A stretch of 64,000 nt of DNA, from NCBI GenBank assembly GCA_026225945.1, contig JAMJFZ010001133.1, positions 17,761,501 to 17,825,500 on the forward strand, in the 5' to 3' direction. A model generated the notes under the pieces. It did not search any database and was not told the DNA's origin. It worked only from the letters and a program-made list of their open reading frames with translations. This document shows, in pieces, positions 1-11,605 of this stretch. The DNA is from Cricetomys ansorgei. Taxonomy: Eukaryota > Chordata > Mammalia > Rodentia > Nesomyidae. Each line of letters opens with the position of its first letter. Position 1 is the first letter of the stretch. Made by a program: the position numbers and the translations under genes.

Positions 1-154
1 CCTGTCACGTAGCCGGAACAGTGAGCCCGCACTGCTGCCAGCACAGCTGAGATGGCAGAAGGCATCACGGCACATCCTAGTCCCTGATGTGTGCAGGGAC
101 TACATAGGTAAACAAGGAACACTTTTTCATAACTTGTGCAGCTTAAGAGGCAGT

Positions 155-275
155 AGGGTTTTTGCAGATGGAGTTTCACGAGCAGTCCAGGCTGTTCACA
201 AACATGTGGCCCTCCCACCTTTCCCTCCAGAGTGCTGGAATTCCAGGTGTGTACTCCCACGGCCCGCAAAACCAA
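155..275 (-). repeat. Old B1-like SINE fragment
   Basis: Read on the plus strand this has the antisense B1 layout: a 'gcagatggagtttcacgag' start, a 'ccaggctgttcacaaac' middle, and 'agtgctggaattccaggtgtg' before the end. It is diverged, so it is probably an old B1/PB1 copy. Confidence 0.6.
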
Positions 276-970
276 AAAGGTTGGTAAAACCCGGTATAAT
301 TGGTACCTATTCATAACACATTTACATCATGTTAACACGTCTCGATGGACGGGTAGGTGAGCCGGGAAGATAAAGAATGGGAAGGACTCCTGGCAGAATC
401 CCTAGAAGTTTTCATTCACAGCTCTGAGGCCTGCTGCATGCAGTAAGCCCCTTTCCTTCTTGTCGCCAAAGCCGTAGCCATACAAGTCACTTCCTGGTGT
501 GATTTGTTTCTGATCCGTTTCCAAACGTCAAACGGCCTCTTTCATTGGGTTACACGCAGTTCAGTCGGTAGAAATTAAGACAATAGGACCAGGAATGATT
601 TTCAAAATCCAGAAGGCAACCTTATGTTATTTTATTTTTTGTGATTTTAATGAATAGACAAATTGGTTTCTCTTAGGAATCGCAAGCACCCAGTAAAAAC
701 CAATTTGCTTCATCAGTGTGGCCCAGTTGTATCCTGATGCCTGTGTTTTTGGATTAGTCATCAATAGCGCATCCTTTGGGAACACAAGCTGTGACTTTGA
801 AGAAACAGCTCAATGACTAAGGGCTACAACATAGAGCCTAACATTCCAGGGTTAGGTCTCTGGCTCATCAGCAAGTAGTTCTAAGACCAGGGCCAGTGGC
901 TTTGAAACCTTTGTAAATGAATTTAGTGATATCTTCACCTCAGTGGGTCACTAAATTAATTCATTTAGAT
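276..970. other. Intronic DNA, nothing recognised
   Basis: No coding potential, SINE or tandem repeat was recognised here. The direct/inverted motif taaatgaatttagt...actaaattaattcattta near 915-968 can form a small hairpin just left of the B4 insertion. Confidence 0.5.
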
Positions 971-1295
971 GGGCTGGTGAGATTGCTCAGTAGGCAATGT
1001 GTTTTCTGTGTAAGCAAGAGATCCTGAATTCAGACTCCCAGAATCCACATGACATTCAGACATCGTGACAGATGCCAGTAACTCGAGTGCTAAGTGGGCA
1101 GAGACAGGTAGATTCCAGGAGCTCAAGGGCCAGAAGATCTAGCAAAATCTCTGGGTTCTAAACTTGATAATTTATCTCAAAAAAATAAGGCAGAAAGTAG
1201 AAGATCCCAAGAGTTGACCTCTGACCTCCACGTGCAGAGGCACAGGTGAGCGCACTCACATACATCCATGTACACTCATCTATACACCACATATA
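971..1295 (+). mobile_element. B4/RSINE1 SINE
   Basis: A tRNA-derived head begins 'gggctggtgagattgctcag'. It is followed by the diagnostic B4 body ('gagacaggtag', 'ctcaaaaaaataaggcagaaag') and the tail 'gacctctgacctccacgtgc'. This order of ID-like head plus B1-like body is typical of the rodent B4/RSINE1 family. The element is diverged. Confidence 0.8.
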
Positions 1296-4200
1296 CACAC
1301 CCCCAAATTCACAAGACAACTCCCAGAAAGCATTGTGCACGGAGCTCAACACGTAGGTTAAAGTCAGCTAAATAAACATTTAATCCTTTCTGGTATTACT
1401 TGTCATTTTCCTAAACGATGGGTCTTTATTCAGCGCCACATCCATTAAAGACCCAGAATCCTGAAGGACACCCTCTTGAGGCATCCTCTTGAGCAGTGTT
1501 CCCAATAGGATTGTCTACTCCGCCAAGATGTGTGTGCCAATGTGGCTGACACCCACAAGAGGGGCCTAGGCAACTAGGGAACTGAATTTTTAATTATTCT
1601 TCATTTGAAGTAACTTGAACATGAATTCACATGGTCACATATGGCTCGCTGCTACCATATTTGGAAGCAGTCATCCCGGAGCGATAGGAAAATGAGCTAG
1701 AGAGTCCAAAAGTAAACAAAGGAATGAGCACCGATGGGAAACACTAACAGTAAAGCAACTGGTTAGCTCTCACCCGGCGAGCGTGAGATGGGATCTGTGA
1801 CTGTGGAGGGAGGCTGAGCAGGGGCCAGGCTTTCCTGAATTCAAAGATGCCCTCTCACAAACTCTGTAGACTTAGGGGAATCTGCTTTGGACCCTTAGCT
1901 GCCCTTGACTGTGAACAGCTGGTACTGGAACTCACTAGGAGCTAGGGTCAGCTCCCTAAGAAACCCATCGGCGCTAACTCTGTGTGCACACATACCAACA
2001 CATGATTTAAATTTGTGGTCCATCTGGAAACTAAATTGGTATATTTTGTTTATTTATTCAGCAAGGATATAAACTGTTAAGTAAGAGCCCTTGCTACATG
2101 GTGGAGCTCACAGGAGTCGGAGAAAAGGCCAAATTCACATAATTTAGTGCATACTCAGTGCTTTCTGCCATCCACATACTTTATCTTTAATCTCATGGAA
2201 GCTCGGGGCACAGTCAACATGGCTATCATTTATGCCGGCTATGCTTATGCGTATGTGTGCTTAGTGTGGCTAAACAGCTCCCCCAAAGGAAAGCAGCAGA
2301 GTAGGATCCAGATCTGGTCTGATAAAGTTCCAAATCAGAAGGCCACTGCTAAGCATTGTAACAGCTAATAGAGTTTTATTCCTTTGTTTTGAAAAAAAAA
2401 AAAAAAAAAAAAAAAAAAAACGCTATGAATCTCACCAGGAAGGAAAGACACAAACATGGGGAGACAAAACACGGGCTGACGACCTTCCGGACTTCACAAG
2501 TCCCTGCGTTCACATGAAAAAGACGCGCACGCAAACACAGACTTAAAAAGAATAAAAATAGATCTTCAGAAATAATAAAATGAAGACAGTGGGGCCCTTC
2601 TACCCCACTGGAGAAGGAGCTTGCATATCTTGACCCTGGTTGAGACCAGAGAGAAGTGGGGTCCCGAGTCCTCCAGCCCTTCCCCCGCATTCCTCCAGGC
2701 TCCCGCCCAGTCTTCTCCTTCTCTCTCGTCCCAGTCTCCTGCTACTTCTCCCAGGCATCCCATCTCACATGGGCCAGTATGGGGTCAGAGAAGGAGCAGC
2801 GTTCAAACTGGCAGCAGGTGCCACCAGCTACAACCTCCTTACGTCGCTGCCGTGTTTACGTGTGGAGCTTTGTCCAGCCCGGGTGCCTTCGTCTTCTTTC
2901 AAAGTGTTTTAGGCAGGTTCGGCTCTTCTGTGTTTCCAGTGAGGCATACTGTCAGCACTCGGCAATCACCGGATAATACAGTAATTATACCCTCCTTGCC
3001 TAAATGCCACTGAGGTTTCAACACGCTTCTATTCCAGTTAAGACCCTTTGCTGAGCTGCCTACATTTGCATGGTCACTGGTGATTTGTACAAGTTTTTAC
3101 CCACATTCACAGACATCCTCTTACTCTACACATGATCATATTTGAGAGGTGGGTGGGAGAAAATTATATATGAAGGCCATTGCCCACGCATCATGAAAAG
3201 TGCCAGGCAAATGTTATTATTTCTGTGCTGTCCACATTTCCCCTAGTCGCATCACATCCCCTTCCGCAAATGTTCCCATCATGTTTTATTCTGACTGTAC
3301 GAATTCTGCTTACTTGAACATTCTCTTCAAAGACGACTGCAGGCAGGAGGCATTCCATTTTAATCCTTCACTTGCCCACCCAAATGTCAAGCATTTGTGT
3401 TCAGCATTTTCAAAATCAATGGGGACTCAAGACATATCGCAATGAATATCAGATTGTTCAGAGCAGAATATTAAGCATGCTTTCTGTTTTTCTAAGGCGG
3501 GTTTTAAAAACAGGACTGGCAACAAAAGCAAGTTGAAAGTTTATGAAAAGAGACAACTCTAGCTGTGTTGCATTTCCCTTTGTCTGGAAGCCAGTTCTTT
3601 TGAAAGAGTTCAAAGCAGAACGGAATTGTGGTTCCCCTTCTAAGCAAGCAACACTGTCCCTGCAAGTCAGTAAGTCTCCCTGCTGCCTCCCAGCTCCTGG
3701 CAGCCCACCTCACTCCCTGCAATTTGCCATCCACATTCCTGAGACTCCTCCTCGGTTACAAATCTGCTGTGGATGCTGTTTCATTCTGTATCCATGGTCA
3801 GTTTCCTGTGAAGCAACCATGAGTAATCGGTTGTCGCTAGGATCTGACAATGGCTTGAAAATATTGTTCTTTGGGTTGTGTGTGGTTGATTGTTTTAAAT
3901 GCAAGTAAGGAGAGAGAACAGAAAAGATGGTGACTGAGGGTTCCAGAAAGGGACAATAAACTTGATTTTCTGTTTGTGTAAAGTGTTGCTATGATAACAT
4001 ATTGAGTACAATTTTAAAAATAATGAATGACAGGCCAATAGGGCTGATCATCGTGCCCACTGGCACAGAGACTCTGACGGGGAAAAAACTATCTGGCCAA
4101 CAGAAAACTGGAATTAACTGCTCCATCTTAAAGATATTTAGAAAACATGTGCGCTACCCCCACTCCCCTGCCACAACACATACACACACACTCTACTTCC

Positions 4201-4615
4201 CAGAAATGCCTTTGGTGTTCATTAATGGCTGATTTGAATGCTGGGACGGGAGTTAGGAAGACTGGCAGTCTCTTGCCTACAGTGTTTCTGTTCTGACTCC
4301 TTCTCTCTGGAATGCATGAAGAATGAGTTAAGGATGTACACGGCTTCACTCCCTTCCAGACCACAGCAGTGAGGGCCACCTTGTAGCCAGGAGAGAGGAG
4401 AAGGTCTTCCAAGGGACCAGATCATAGTTTACAGTTCTGGGTCCCTCAGACTCCTAGCAAGGCCTGGTGGGTGCCCCCCACACCCTGCGCATGCACACAC
4501 ACACTGGAACTGGTAGGTTGGGAGGAATGGAAGATACCATTCCCCAAAAACTTGGGCAAAGAAGAATATTCAGGCTGGTCTTGCAATGTGGAAGGTAGAT
4601 ATTTTGTTTATTTTT
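1296..4615. other. Intronic DNA with a 29-nt A tract
   Basis: Nothing coding was recognised. The only clear feature is an uninterrupted run of 29 A at 2392-2420. No polyadenylation signal, coding similarity or convincing target-site duplication was found next to it, so it is not called a processed pseudogene. 2580-2900 is relatively GC- and C-rich and gives several overlapping open frames, but none resembles a known protein. Confidence 0.5.
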
Positions 4616-4621
4616 GCGTTT

Positions 4622-4955
4622 TGTGTGTGTGTGTGTGTGTGTGTTGGGCATGCACATGTGTATGTATATGTCTCATGTGTATATGGTTACATGTGTGTGT
4701 GAAGCCTGAGGTTCCTCTACTGCTGCCCACCTTTTGTGGAGTGTCTTTGAAGAGTACTGAAGCACTGTCTTTCACTAATCCAGGAGCTTGTTGTTTGAAA
4801 TATTAGGGCTAGCCTGTTTGCTCCTGCAATTCCATGTCTCAGCCTCCATATACTGGGATTACAGGTAGGCTGCCACACCCTTTGACTTTATGTCAGTTCT
4901 GGAGTTCTGAACACTGGTCCTCACTCATACATAGCAAGCAGTGTCTCCTCAGCCC
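4622..4955 (-). mobile_element. (TG)n tract and diverged antisense B4 SINE
   Basis: A 23-bp TG tract at 4622-4644 leads into an antisense B4-like body. That body contains 'gctgcccaccttttgtggag', 'ccaggagcttg', 'tgtctcagcctcc', 'actgggattacaggtaggc' and the head region 'ctggtcctcactcatac'. The TG tract corresponds to the CA-rich tail of the SINE. Confidence 0.65.
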
Positions 4956-5464
4956 TGGCAAGCACATTTCTTATTCCCCTTGGAGTCCTGAGGGAGTCAC
5001 AGATGATTTCAGGGCATCAAGCCCCCACACAAGGCACCTCCTCCCTTGTTAAAGTCATTTTTACTCCCTAGTCTGGCTTCCCAGGTGGAGTAGACAAGAA
5101 AGAAATGTGCTGTTCACCAGGTTACATCCCCCACCATGTGCCATGAATACTGCTGAGACAAAGAAGGAAAAACCTCTGATCACATAGGCCCTGGCAGTTC
5201 TCCCCTCCTGAGTCCTCACTCCTCCAGACTGAGCAGCCAGGCCTCCATTGACCTCCACCCTTTCCCAGAAGGCTTTTCTAGGCAGGAAGCCAAAGGGCTG
5301 CATACACTTCAGAGTGAGACAGCCCTGAGTCTCAGGGGTATGGGAGACACTCTGGGGGCTGGTAACAGAGAAGACTCCATTTTTTCCCCACATACTCCTC
5401 AACTGTGAGTGAGTGATGGAACCATCCTTGGGACCTAGCCTGATCTAGTAAAGATTCTCCACTA

Positions 5465-5575
5465 CAGTGGGTCTCAAGCTATGCTGCAGATGAGAATCGC
5501 CTTGGGGGCCTGTGCATGTATACACCGAATATGCAGACACCTAGAACTGACCCCAGAGGCACAAATAAAGCAGGC
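5465..5575 (+). mobile_element. MER5A-like hAT DNA transposon fragment
   Basis: It begins with the terminal motif 'cagtgggtctcaagc' and continues 'agatgagaatcgccttgggggcc' in shortened form. This resembles the start of the mammalian-wide nonautonomous hAT element MER5A. The right terminus was not identified. Confidence 0.55.
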
Positions 5576-5748
5576 AGTGTGATCTGGGTAGAGGTGTGGA
5601 GGCTGCAGAAGCCAGAGGCCTCAAAGACATCGCTTCTTACTTCCATGGGTTTCCAGAACAGGAGAATTCTGTGTCAGCCTTTATCACCATAATGCTGGTT
5701 AATTTGAGGGACTGTCTCATTTGAGCATCGTTTAGAGTGTCCTCTGGA

Positions 5749-5965
5749 GGGGCTGAAGAGATGGCTCAGTGGTAAAAAGCACTTGTCATTTCTGAAGAGG
5801 ACCTGAGTATGGTTCCTAAAATCTACATGGGGGGTCCACAACTACAGTTCTAGGGGAGCAGATGCCCTCTTCTGGCCTCCACAGGGACTGCATGTGAATG
5901 GTGGATATGCATATATGCAGGCAAACATTCATTCACACAAAATACAACTAAATAAAAATTTTTAA
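5749..5965 (+). mobile_element. B2 SINE
   Basis: The head reads 'ggggctgaagagatggctca' followed by an A/B-box-like tRNA region. The body has 'gatgccctcttctggcctcc' and the tail ends in AATAAA-like A-rich sequence. It has the full length expected for B2. Confidence 0.88.
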
Positions 5966-6648
5966 TGTCATCTGGAGAATCAAGACTTGGGATGGGGACA
6001 AGGTCTTTGATGATCTGGAGCAAAGCCTAAAACCCAGAAACCAAAACAAAGCCAAAAACTTGCTAAGTGATGTGGGTGAAGATGGACACAAATACCTCCA
6101 CTGGCAAGAAGGGTACATGGACAGTGGAACTGAGCCCAGTCTTCCCTGGGACACTTCCAACACAGAAGATGCACATCTTTGTACTAGTGAGATCCTGCAC
6201 AAGGGACCACTACACACGGCCCTACCAGGAAACAACAGCCTTATTAAGGAATCTGCCCAGGTCCAGAGAAATAAACTGCAGGACCCACAGAGTCAGGGGA
6301 TGAAGGATGTCACCACTGCGCCTGTGCATTCCACACAGCATCAGCTCCCTGAGGTCTTTGAAACTATGGAAGTGAGGCATCAAGCAGCCTCCTCTCTGGC
6401 CATGTAGAAGGTCTCCCTGCTAGATGGGGACTGCCAGCCAACTCTAGATGCAATGTGAAGACTGTGAGCATCCTCCCAAGCTGCTGACTGAGGGAAACCA
6501 CTGGCCCAAATCACAGATAGACCAAGAATTGTTTGTGAAGTTATAGCTATCAGCAGCTACAATTGAAGCTAGATTTTTATCTAGTTATAATGGTGGAGGT
6601 ACAAGAAGCCAAACAGGAACACACTTCATTATTCAATCTTGGTTAGGT
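5966..6648. other. Intronic DNA with an unrecognised open frame
   Basis: A 115-codon open frame at 6060-6407 on the plus strand has no residues or motifs that I recognise. It lacks any visible promoter or conserved domain, so it is not called as a gene. Confidence 0.4.
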
Positions 6649-6850
6649 CACCCCTGTCCCTCTGCCACCCCCTCTTCCTATGCCACCCTCTCCCTATGCC
6701 ACACCCCCCTCCCTATGCCACACCCCTCTCCCTATGCCACCCACCTCTCCTATGCCAACCCCCTCCCTATGCCACCCCCTCTTCCTATGCCACCCCCTCT
6801 CCCTATGCCATCCCGCTCCCTTGCCACACCCCTCCCCCTTTGCCATTGCC
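6649..6850 (+). repeat. CCCTATGCCAC-type minisatellite
   Basis: About eleven imperfect copies of a roughly 17-18-bp unit built on 'ccctctccctatgccac' occur in tandem. Units vary by C insertions and by tcc/ttcc changes. Copies at the right edge decay into 'cccttgccacacc' and 'ccctttgccattgcc'. The array is almost free of G on the plus strand. Confidence 0.9.
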
Positions 6851-7344
6851 CATCTCCTGGTCTCTTGGACCACAGAGAGCACACAAGGGAAGGAGAACAA
6901 AGAGAAGAGGCTCAGAAGGAAAGGGAAATAAGAACAGAAAACGGCCTTCTGAGGAACACTGGCCAACACAAAAGCCAGAGGAAATAACGGATCATCCAAC
7001 TTCACAAAATTTCTAAATTTTTGACATGGCCAAAGCCACCATAAAAATCAGAAGGCAGACAGAAAGATGAGAAAAACCATCTGTGAGCAATGACAAAAGT
7101 TATATGCATTTCTTGATCTAAAACCAGAGGAAATGGAGAACTTGGGAGTCATTTAGGGAGAAGGATAGAGGACCGGTGAGAGACGTGTGCACTGGGAGTG
7201 TGTGCTCGTGTCAGCAAGCAGTATGGCTGAGCTTCCCCACAGCTCCTCTCGAGCACCAGCTAGCAAGAAACACACCGATGAGGCCACGGGTGCCATTTGG
7301 AAACAGGTGTCCCCAACTATAGAATGTTCTTCACTCTGGCTCTA

Positions 7345-7346
<2 letters not shown>

Positions 7347-7387
<41 letters not shown>

Positions 7388-7430
7388 ATGTGGGGGGGAG
7401 GAGGGAGAGGGAGAGAGAGAGAGAGAACGA
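7347..7430 (+). repeat. Composite (TG)n-(G)n-(GA)n microsatellite
   Basis: About 39 bp of TG at 7347-7385 is followed by a G-rich block near 7391-7403 and (GA)n to about 7425. The alternating purine-pyrimidine part is Z-DNA prone and the GA part is a polypurine tract. Confidence 0.92.
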
Positions 7431-7516
7431 GAACTTGTAACATGCTTTAAAAGATGAATTACAAACTGAAAGCCCCTGAACTTGAGTACGACTCAGTGGC
7501 TGAAAGCAGGTTCTCA

Positions 7517-7772
7517 GGGGCTGAAGAGGCGGCTCGGTGGTTAAGAGCACTTACTGCTCTTCTAGAGGACCTGGGTTCAGTTCCCCAGCACCCACACTGG
7601 GTGGCTCATAACTGCCTCTGACTCCAGCTCCAGGGATTCCAGAGCTCTCTTCTTGCCTCCTCGGGTACCTAGAAGCACACTGTAAACGTAAACTCATGCA
7701 GACGCACACAGTGGCATAAACTCACCCAGACACTAATACACAAATGAAAATAAATCTTAAAGTATTTTTAAA
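7517..7772 (+). mobile_element. B2/B3-type SINE
   Basis: The head is 'ggggctgaagaggcggctcg' then 'gtggttaagagcacttactg'. The body contains 'cctgggttcagttccccagc' and 'gtggctcataactgcctctg', and the tail is 'gaaaataaatcttaaag'. This is the tRNA-derived B2 family with a long tail. Confidence 0.88.
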
Positions 7773-9954
7773 GCATATATCCAAGATTTATTTCATGACA
7801 TGAAAAACCTGTAATGATCCAATAGAGAGAGGAGGAGGATTGAGGCACAAAATTATTTAATAAGATCTTCATTTTATAAAAAGCATGCACTTAAAATAAA
7901 AGGCTAAGAACGTAAAAATCGATATGTAAGATATATATTACCCAGGGACATATATTTATAGTACAGCTTTTAAGATATATATTTACCCACCATTTCTCAA
8001 AGAAATGTAACAAAGCTGTCAGAAGTCAAAATAAGAGAGAGGGGGAGAAGAAGAGAGAAGAGAGGTGACGTGGGGAAGACAGAGAAAATGAGACAAGGGA
8101 AGGAAGGAGAGGGGAGGGGAGGGAGGGAAATCAGAAAAGCAGGTAGGCAGCACAGACCCTGTCAAAGGGAGCCAAACACAGCCAGCAGAGCCTTGAGCCT
8201 TTCCTCAAAGGAGCTCTTGAACACAACGACCGGGACTTGTCCCCAGCTCTGTGCTTGAGGTTTGAGTTACTTTGGGCCTGGAAGAAGAGTAAATACAACA
8301 GAAGAAGGTATTTGGGGTAGTGGGAACATTCACCTAAGTTTTATTATGATATGTGTTACGTAATTATTTTATTTCATTCTGCACTACTATTGTGAGTATC
8401 TTACTGAGACTAACTTATAAGCTAAACTTGGTCACAGCTGTATGTGTAAAGGAAAAAAAAAGTGGGCTTGGTGGTTCTAGGCATCCGCTGGGCATCTTAG
8501 AACACATTCCTAAAGAAACTGGGTACTCTTATATTTGAATTGGGGTATCTGGGGTATGCTGTCCATGAAGAATCTGGACTGTCTGGTTACTAGATCTAAG
8601 CAACGGTCTGGGCATTGTGAATCTTCTTCTCAACCAATTGTGAGTCCATGAAAAATGCCATCAGGAAAAGCATCCCACCTGAGAACAAGTCCTCACCACG
8701 CCAAGGTGAAGTAAGTGACTGGGTAGTTTCTCATGAAGTTATATGTGCTTGGGTCCTAGGATCATCTTCCATTAGGACTTAACAATCTGCACAGCAGTGT
8801 TAAGATGTCTGTTTTTCTGGGAGATGATAAGGTCACAGTTGTTCTACTTGTTTCTCTTTAGCATCCTGAACAAGCTAAATGAAATGTGCTAACCCCACAC
8901 CATAGTACATGCCCCACCCCACGCCACCCCTTTTCAATATTTTACTCCATGAAATTCAGATATCTGATAGCTGGATCTCCACCACATCAGCCTAAATTAA
9001 AGAAAGAGACTTAGCCATTTTGTGAGCCGAAGCAAAAAGGAAATGACTTTTTCCTTCAGGCCCCTGCTGGGTAAATTCTCAGCCCAAGATGGTATTAGAG
9101 ATAACTGGCTCCAGTTGAGCAGGTTTGCCAAGGCTGAGGCATCTGTAGGGTGAGAGTATTCTTCTCCCAAAAGCTGCTGAGATGTGCAAATCTGTCAGCA
9201 GAGAGGGAAGGAACACACCCTACACTGAAGCCTACAGAGGCGCTGGTGAGCTGAAACCCACAATAGGCAGGAATGCACAGGGTTGCCTCCCAGAGCTGAA
9301 GCCTGTGGCTTCTAAACAATATTGACAGTAGCCAGCTCAAGTGAGAACTCAGATCTAGTTGTCTAGAAGGGCATCTGACCATGACAAAGGAAGAAGGCAG
9401 GGGTCATGTGAATCGAGGTTGGACACAAAAGCCCAAGTTTGACACCAATGCCCACGAGTCCCCTCCTCCCCTTCAAACCCAAGTGCCCAGCCGTATGGCA
9501 GGAGATGGTTCAGCTGCACAGAGTGGCATCTGCTCCAATTCCTCATCACTAAAAAGGATTTACTTAAAAGAAGTTATCAGAAGAGGAGAAGGAAAAACAC
9601 ATCTGACCACAGGATGGGTAGCAATGGACGTTACTGATTACTTTAGCTAGGTATCAGCCACACCTTCACAAAGTATAGGCCATTTACAGAATCAAATTAA
9701 AAAGAAAGGAAGATAAATGGAGAACACTCATCTGGTTTTCACCCCTGGATCATCTCTTGTGGCTGGAAAAAAGAAAACTGCCCACAAATGTGAACATTTT
9801 AGTGTACACACATTAAGCAAATACAAAATTCTACCCCAAGCAAAAAGCAATTAATGCCCCAGCACAGAATCCCTAGAGCTGCTTTCTTCCCCAACAGTCT
9901 CAGAAGTCTGGTAGATTCAACATTTGTGGGCACACAGGTGGTCTAAAGTGTGGG
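7773..9954. other. Intronic DNA; GA-rich stretch at 8036-8140
   Basis: 8036-8140 is a purine-rich, imperfect GA/GGGA stretch. 7860-7990 is AT-rich with repeated 'agatatata'. Nothing coding or transposon-like was recognised in the rest. Confidence 0.5.
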
Positions 9955-10295
9955 TGTCAATTGTTTCCAAAAGGTCTATCTGTAAAGGCTTGGTCCCCAA
10001 GCTCCAACACTGAGAGGTGGGAGAATGGCTAGGAGGTAGGGCCTGGTGGGAGGTCCACAGGTGTCTGGGGGATGCCCTTAGAGGACTGTGTGACCAGCAT
10101 CTTCCTTTCTGTCTTTCACTCTTGGTTTGCTTCACTGCATTCTCCTTGCCATTAACATCTCATCAGTTTCCCAGAACAATGAGTTTTCCCAAGGCTGGAG
10201 TGTAACCTCCAAAACCATGAGCTGAACCTTTTCTCTTTATAAAATAACTGTCTCAGGTGTTTCATTACAGTGGCATAAGGCAGACTAATAGAGAA
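9955..10295 (+). mobile_element. MaLR-type LTR (MST/MLT1-like)
   Basis: The LTR signature runs 'ggcttggtccccaagctcca', 'tgggaggtccacaggtg', 'ccatgagctgaacc', 'ctctttataaaataactg' and ends 'gcagactaata'. The order matches mammalian MaLR solitary LTRs. It lies antisense to Cacna2d3. Confidence 0.75.
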
Positions 10296-11370
10296 AGAAG
10301 GACGAGTAAAGTACAATAGATACACTTTATACTTTCTTGCCATTTGTAGGTCAGATGCCACCATAAAATATGGTAAGAAGTCACAGGGTTAGAGGCAGAC
10401 ACCTCCTTGCTGGAATGGGCTACACTGCACTATTCCTGAGTGGTAATTGTCTCCAGAAGAGTCATCTGGACCTGGTTAGGAAGTTTTTTTTTCCCATAAT
10501 GATGTGAATATGATCAAAACACATCATATAAAATTCTGAAAGAGTGAAAATATTATTGGTCCTTCTACTCTAGAATTAAAAAGGAAAACGAATGACAACC
10601 TATTCACCATGGCTTGTCAAATACATTTTTCCAAGTTGCACGAAATGACCACCGGCTAAATAGCATGCTCTGTGGAATGTGGCGTTGATGGCCTGGTCAC
10701 ACAACCGAGATGACAGAAGCTTTTGCTGCTGCTGATTTGCTTAGTGGATATTAACTGAATATTCACTGAATCCTGTTAAAATAATTAGTGTCCACCAGCA
10801 AGTAAGTGGCAGAGGATAATTGCCATCCCTGTGGTGCTAAAATTCTAGGAGAGGAGACCAAACAATGAACACCATGAATAAATAAAGCATCTTGTAGGGG
10901 AGAATATAATAAATAAAAACTATTATAGAAGATGTCCCCAGTCAAGTGGCCAACCAAGAGTAGCATCGCAGGAGGATCAGAGCAAATTGAGAGGTGCTGG
11001 TGTCAGTCAGGAGGTCCTGGTGGTCCTCACAGAGAAAGTGACATTCAGTCCAATGCTGACTGATACTGAGAAAGTTGGCTGGGCAAGTGTCTGGGAGAAG
11101 TTTCCCTGAGGCCCCAGGAGGGAGGGAGCTCAGCTTTCGTATGGATTGGGAAGGAGGTTGGACAGTCTGGAGACATACGAATGAGAAGGGAGATTGTAAA
11201 AGAAGACGGTGGAGAGGTAACAGGTAGATGGGTGAGGCGGGGCAAGAGGAGGTAAGAGTTCTTCACAGGAACTGGGTTTGAGGCGACTGGAAAATCGTTA
11301 GAGAGGAGAACTACAAACTTCCACTTATTAAACCAACAAACAAACAAACCACTCTAAGATGATGCTGTGT
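10296..11370. other. Intronic DNA, nothing recognised
   Basis: No coding block was recognised. A purine-rich plus strand spans 11090-11250, and an (ACAA)n-like stretch sits at 11331-11349. Confidence 0.45.
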
Positions 11371-11519
11371 GTCAGATATTTACATGACAATTCTTAGCAG
11401 TGGCAAAAAAATAGTTATGAAGGAGCAACAAAAATAATTTTATGGTCCGGGGTCACCACAGCATGAGCATGAGGAACTGTATTAAAGGGGCGCAGCGTGA
11501 GAAAGGTTGAGAAGCACTG
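11371..11519 (+). mobile_element. URR1-type hAT element, 5'-truncated copy
   Basis: This matches the right part of the copy at 36753-36976. Both share 'cagatatttacatgacaatt'-like sequence, 'aaaaataattttat', 'gaggaactgtattaa' and the terminus 'aaggttgagaagcactg'. The left terminal repeat is missing. Confidence 0.8.
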
Positions 11520-11579
11520 CTTACCTACCAGGTTGATAATATGGGAAGAGATGTCACAGAGGACCAGAGGTACTAGAGG

Positions 11580-11602
11580 GTGTGTGTGTGTGTGTGTGTG
11601 TG
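11580..11602 (+). repeat. (TG)n microsatellite
   Basis: About 11 TG units, followed by interrupted TG/TGAC repeats to about 11632. Confidence 0.9.
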
Positions 11603-11605
11603 AAT

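Noticed and set aside
2392..2420. Possible processed pseudogene ending in A29
   Set aside because: No polyadenylation signal, coding similarity or target-site duplication could be found. It is a bare A tract.
6060..6407. 115-codon plus-strand open frame
   Set aside because: No recognisable motif, promoter or splice context. Length is within what chance gives in a 64-kb window.
6649..6850. CRISPR-like array
   Set aside because: Units are contiguous with no unique spacers, and the host is a mammal.
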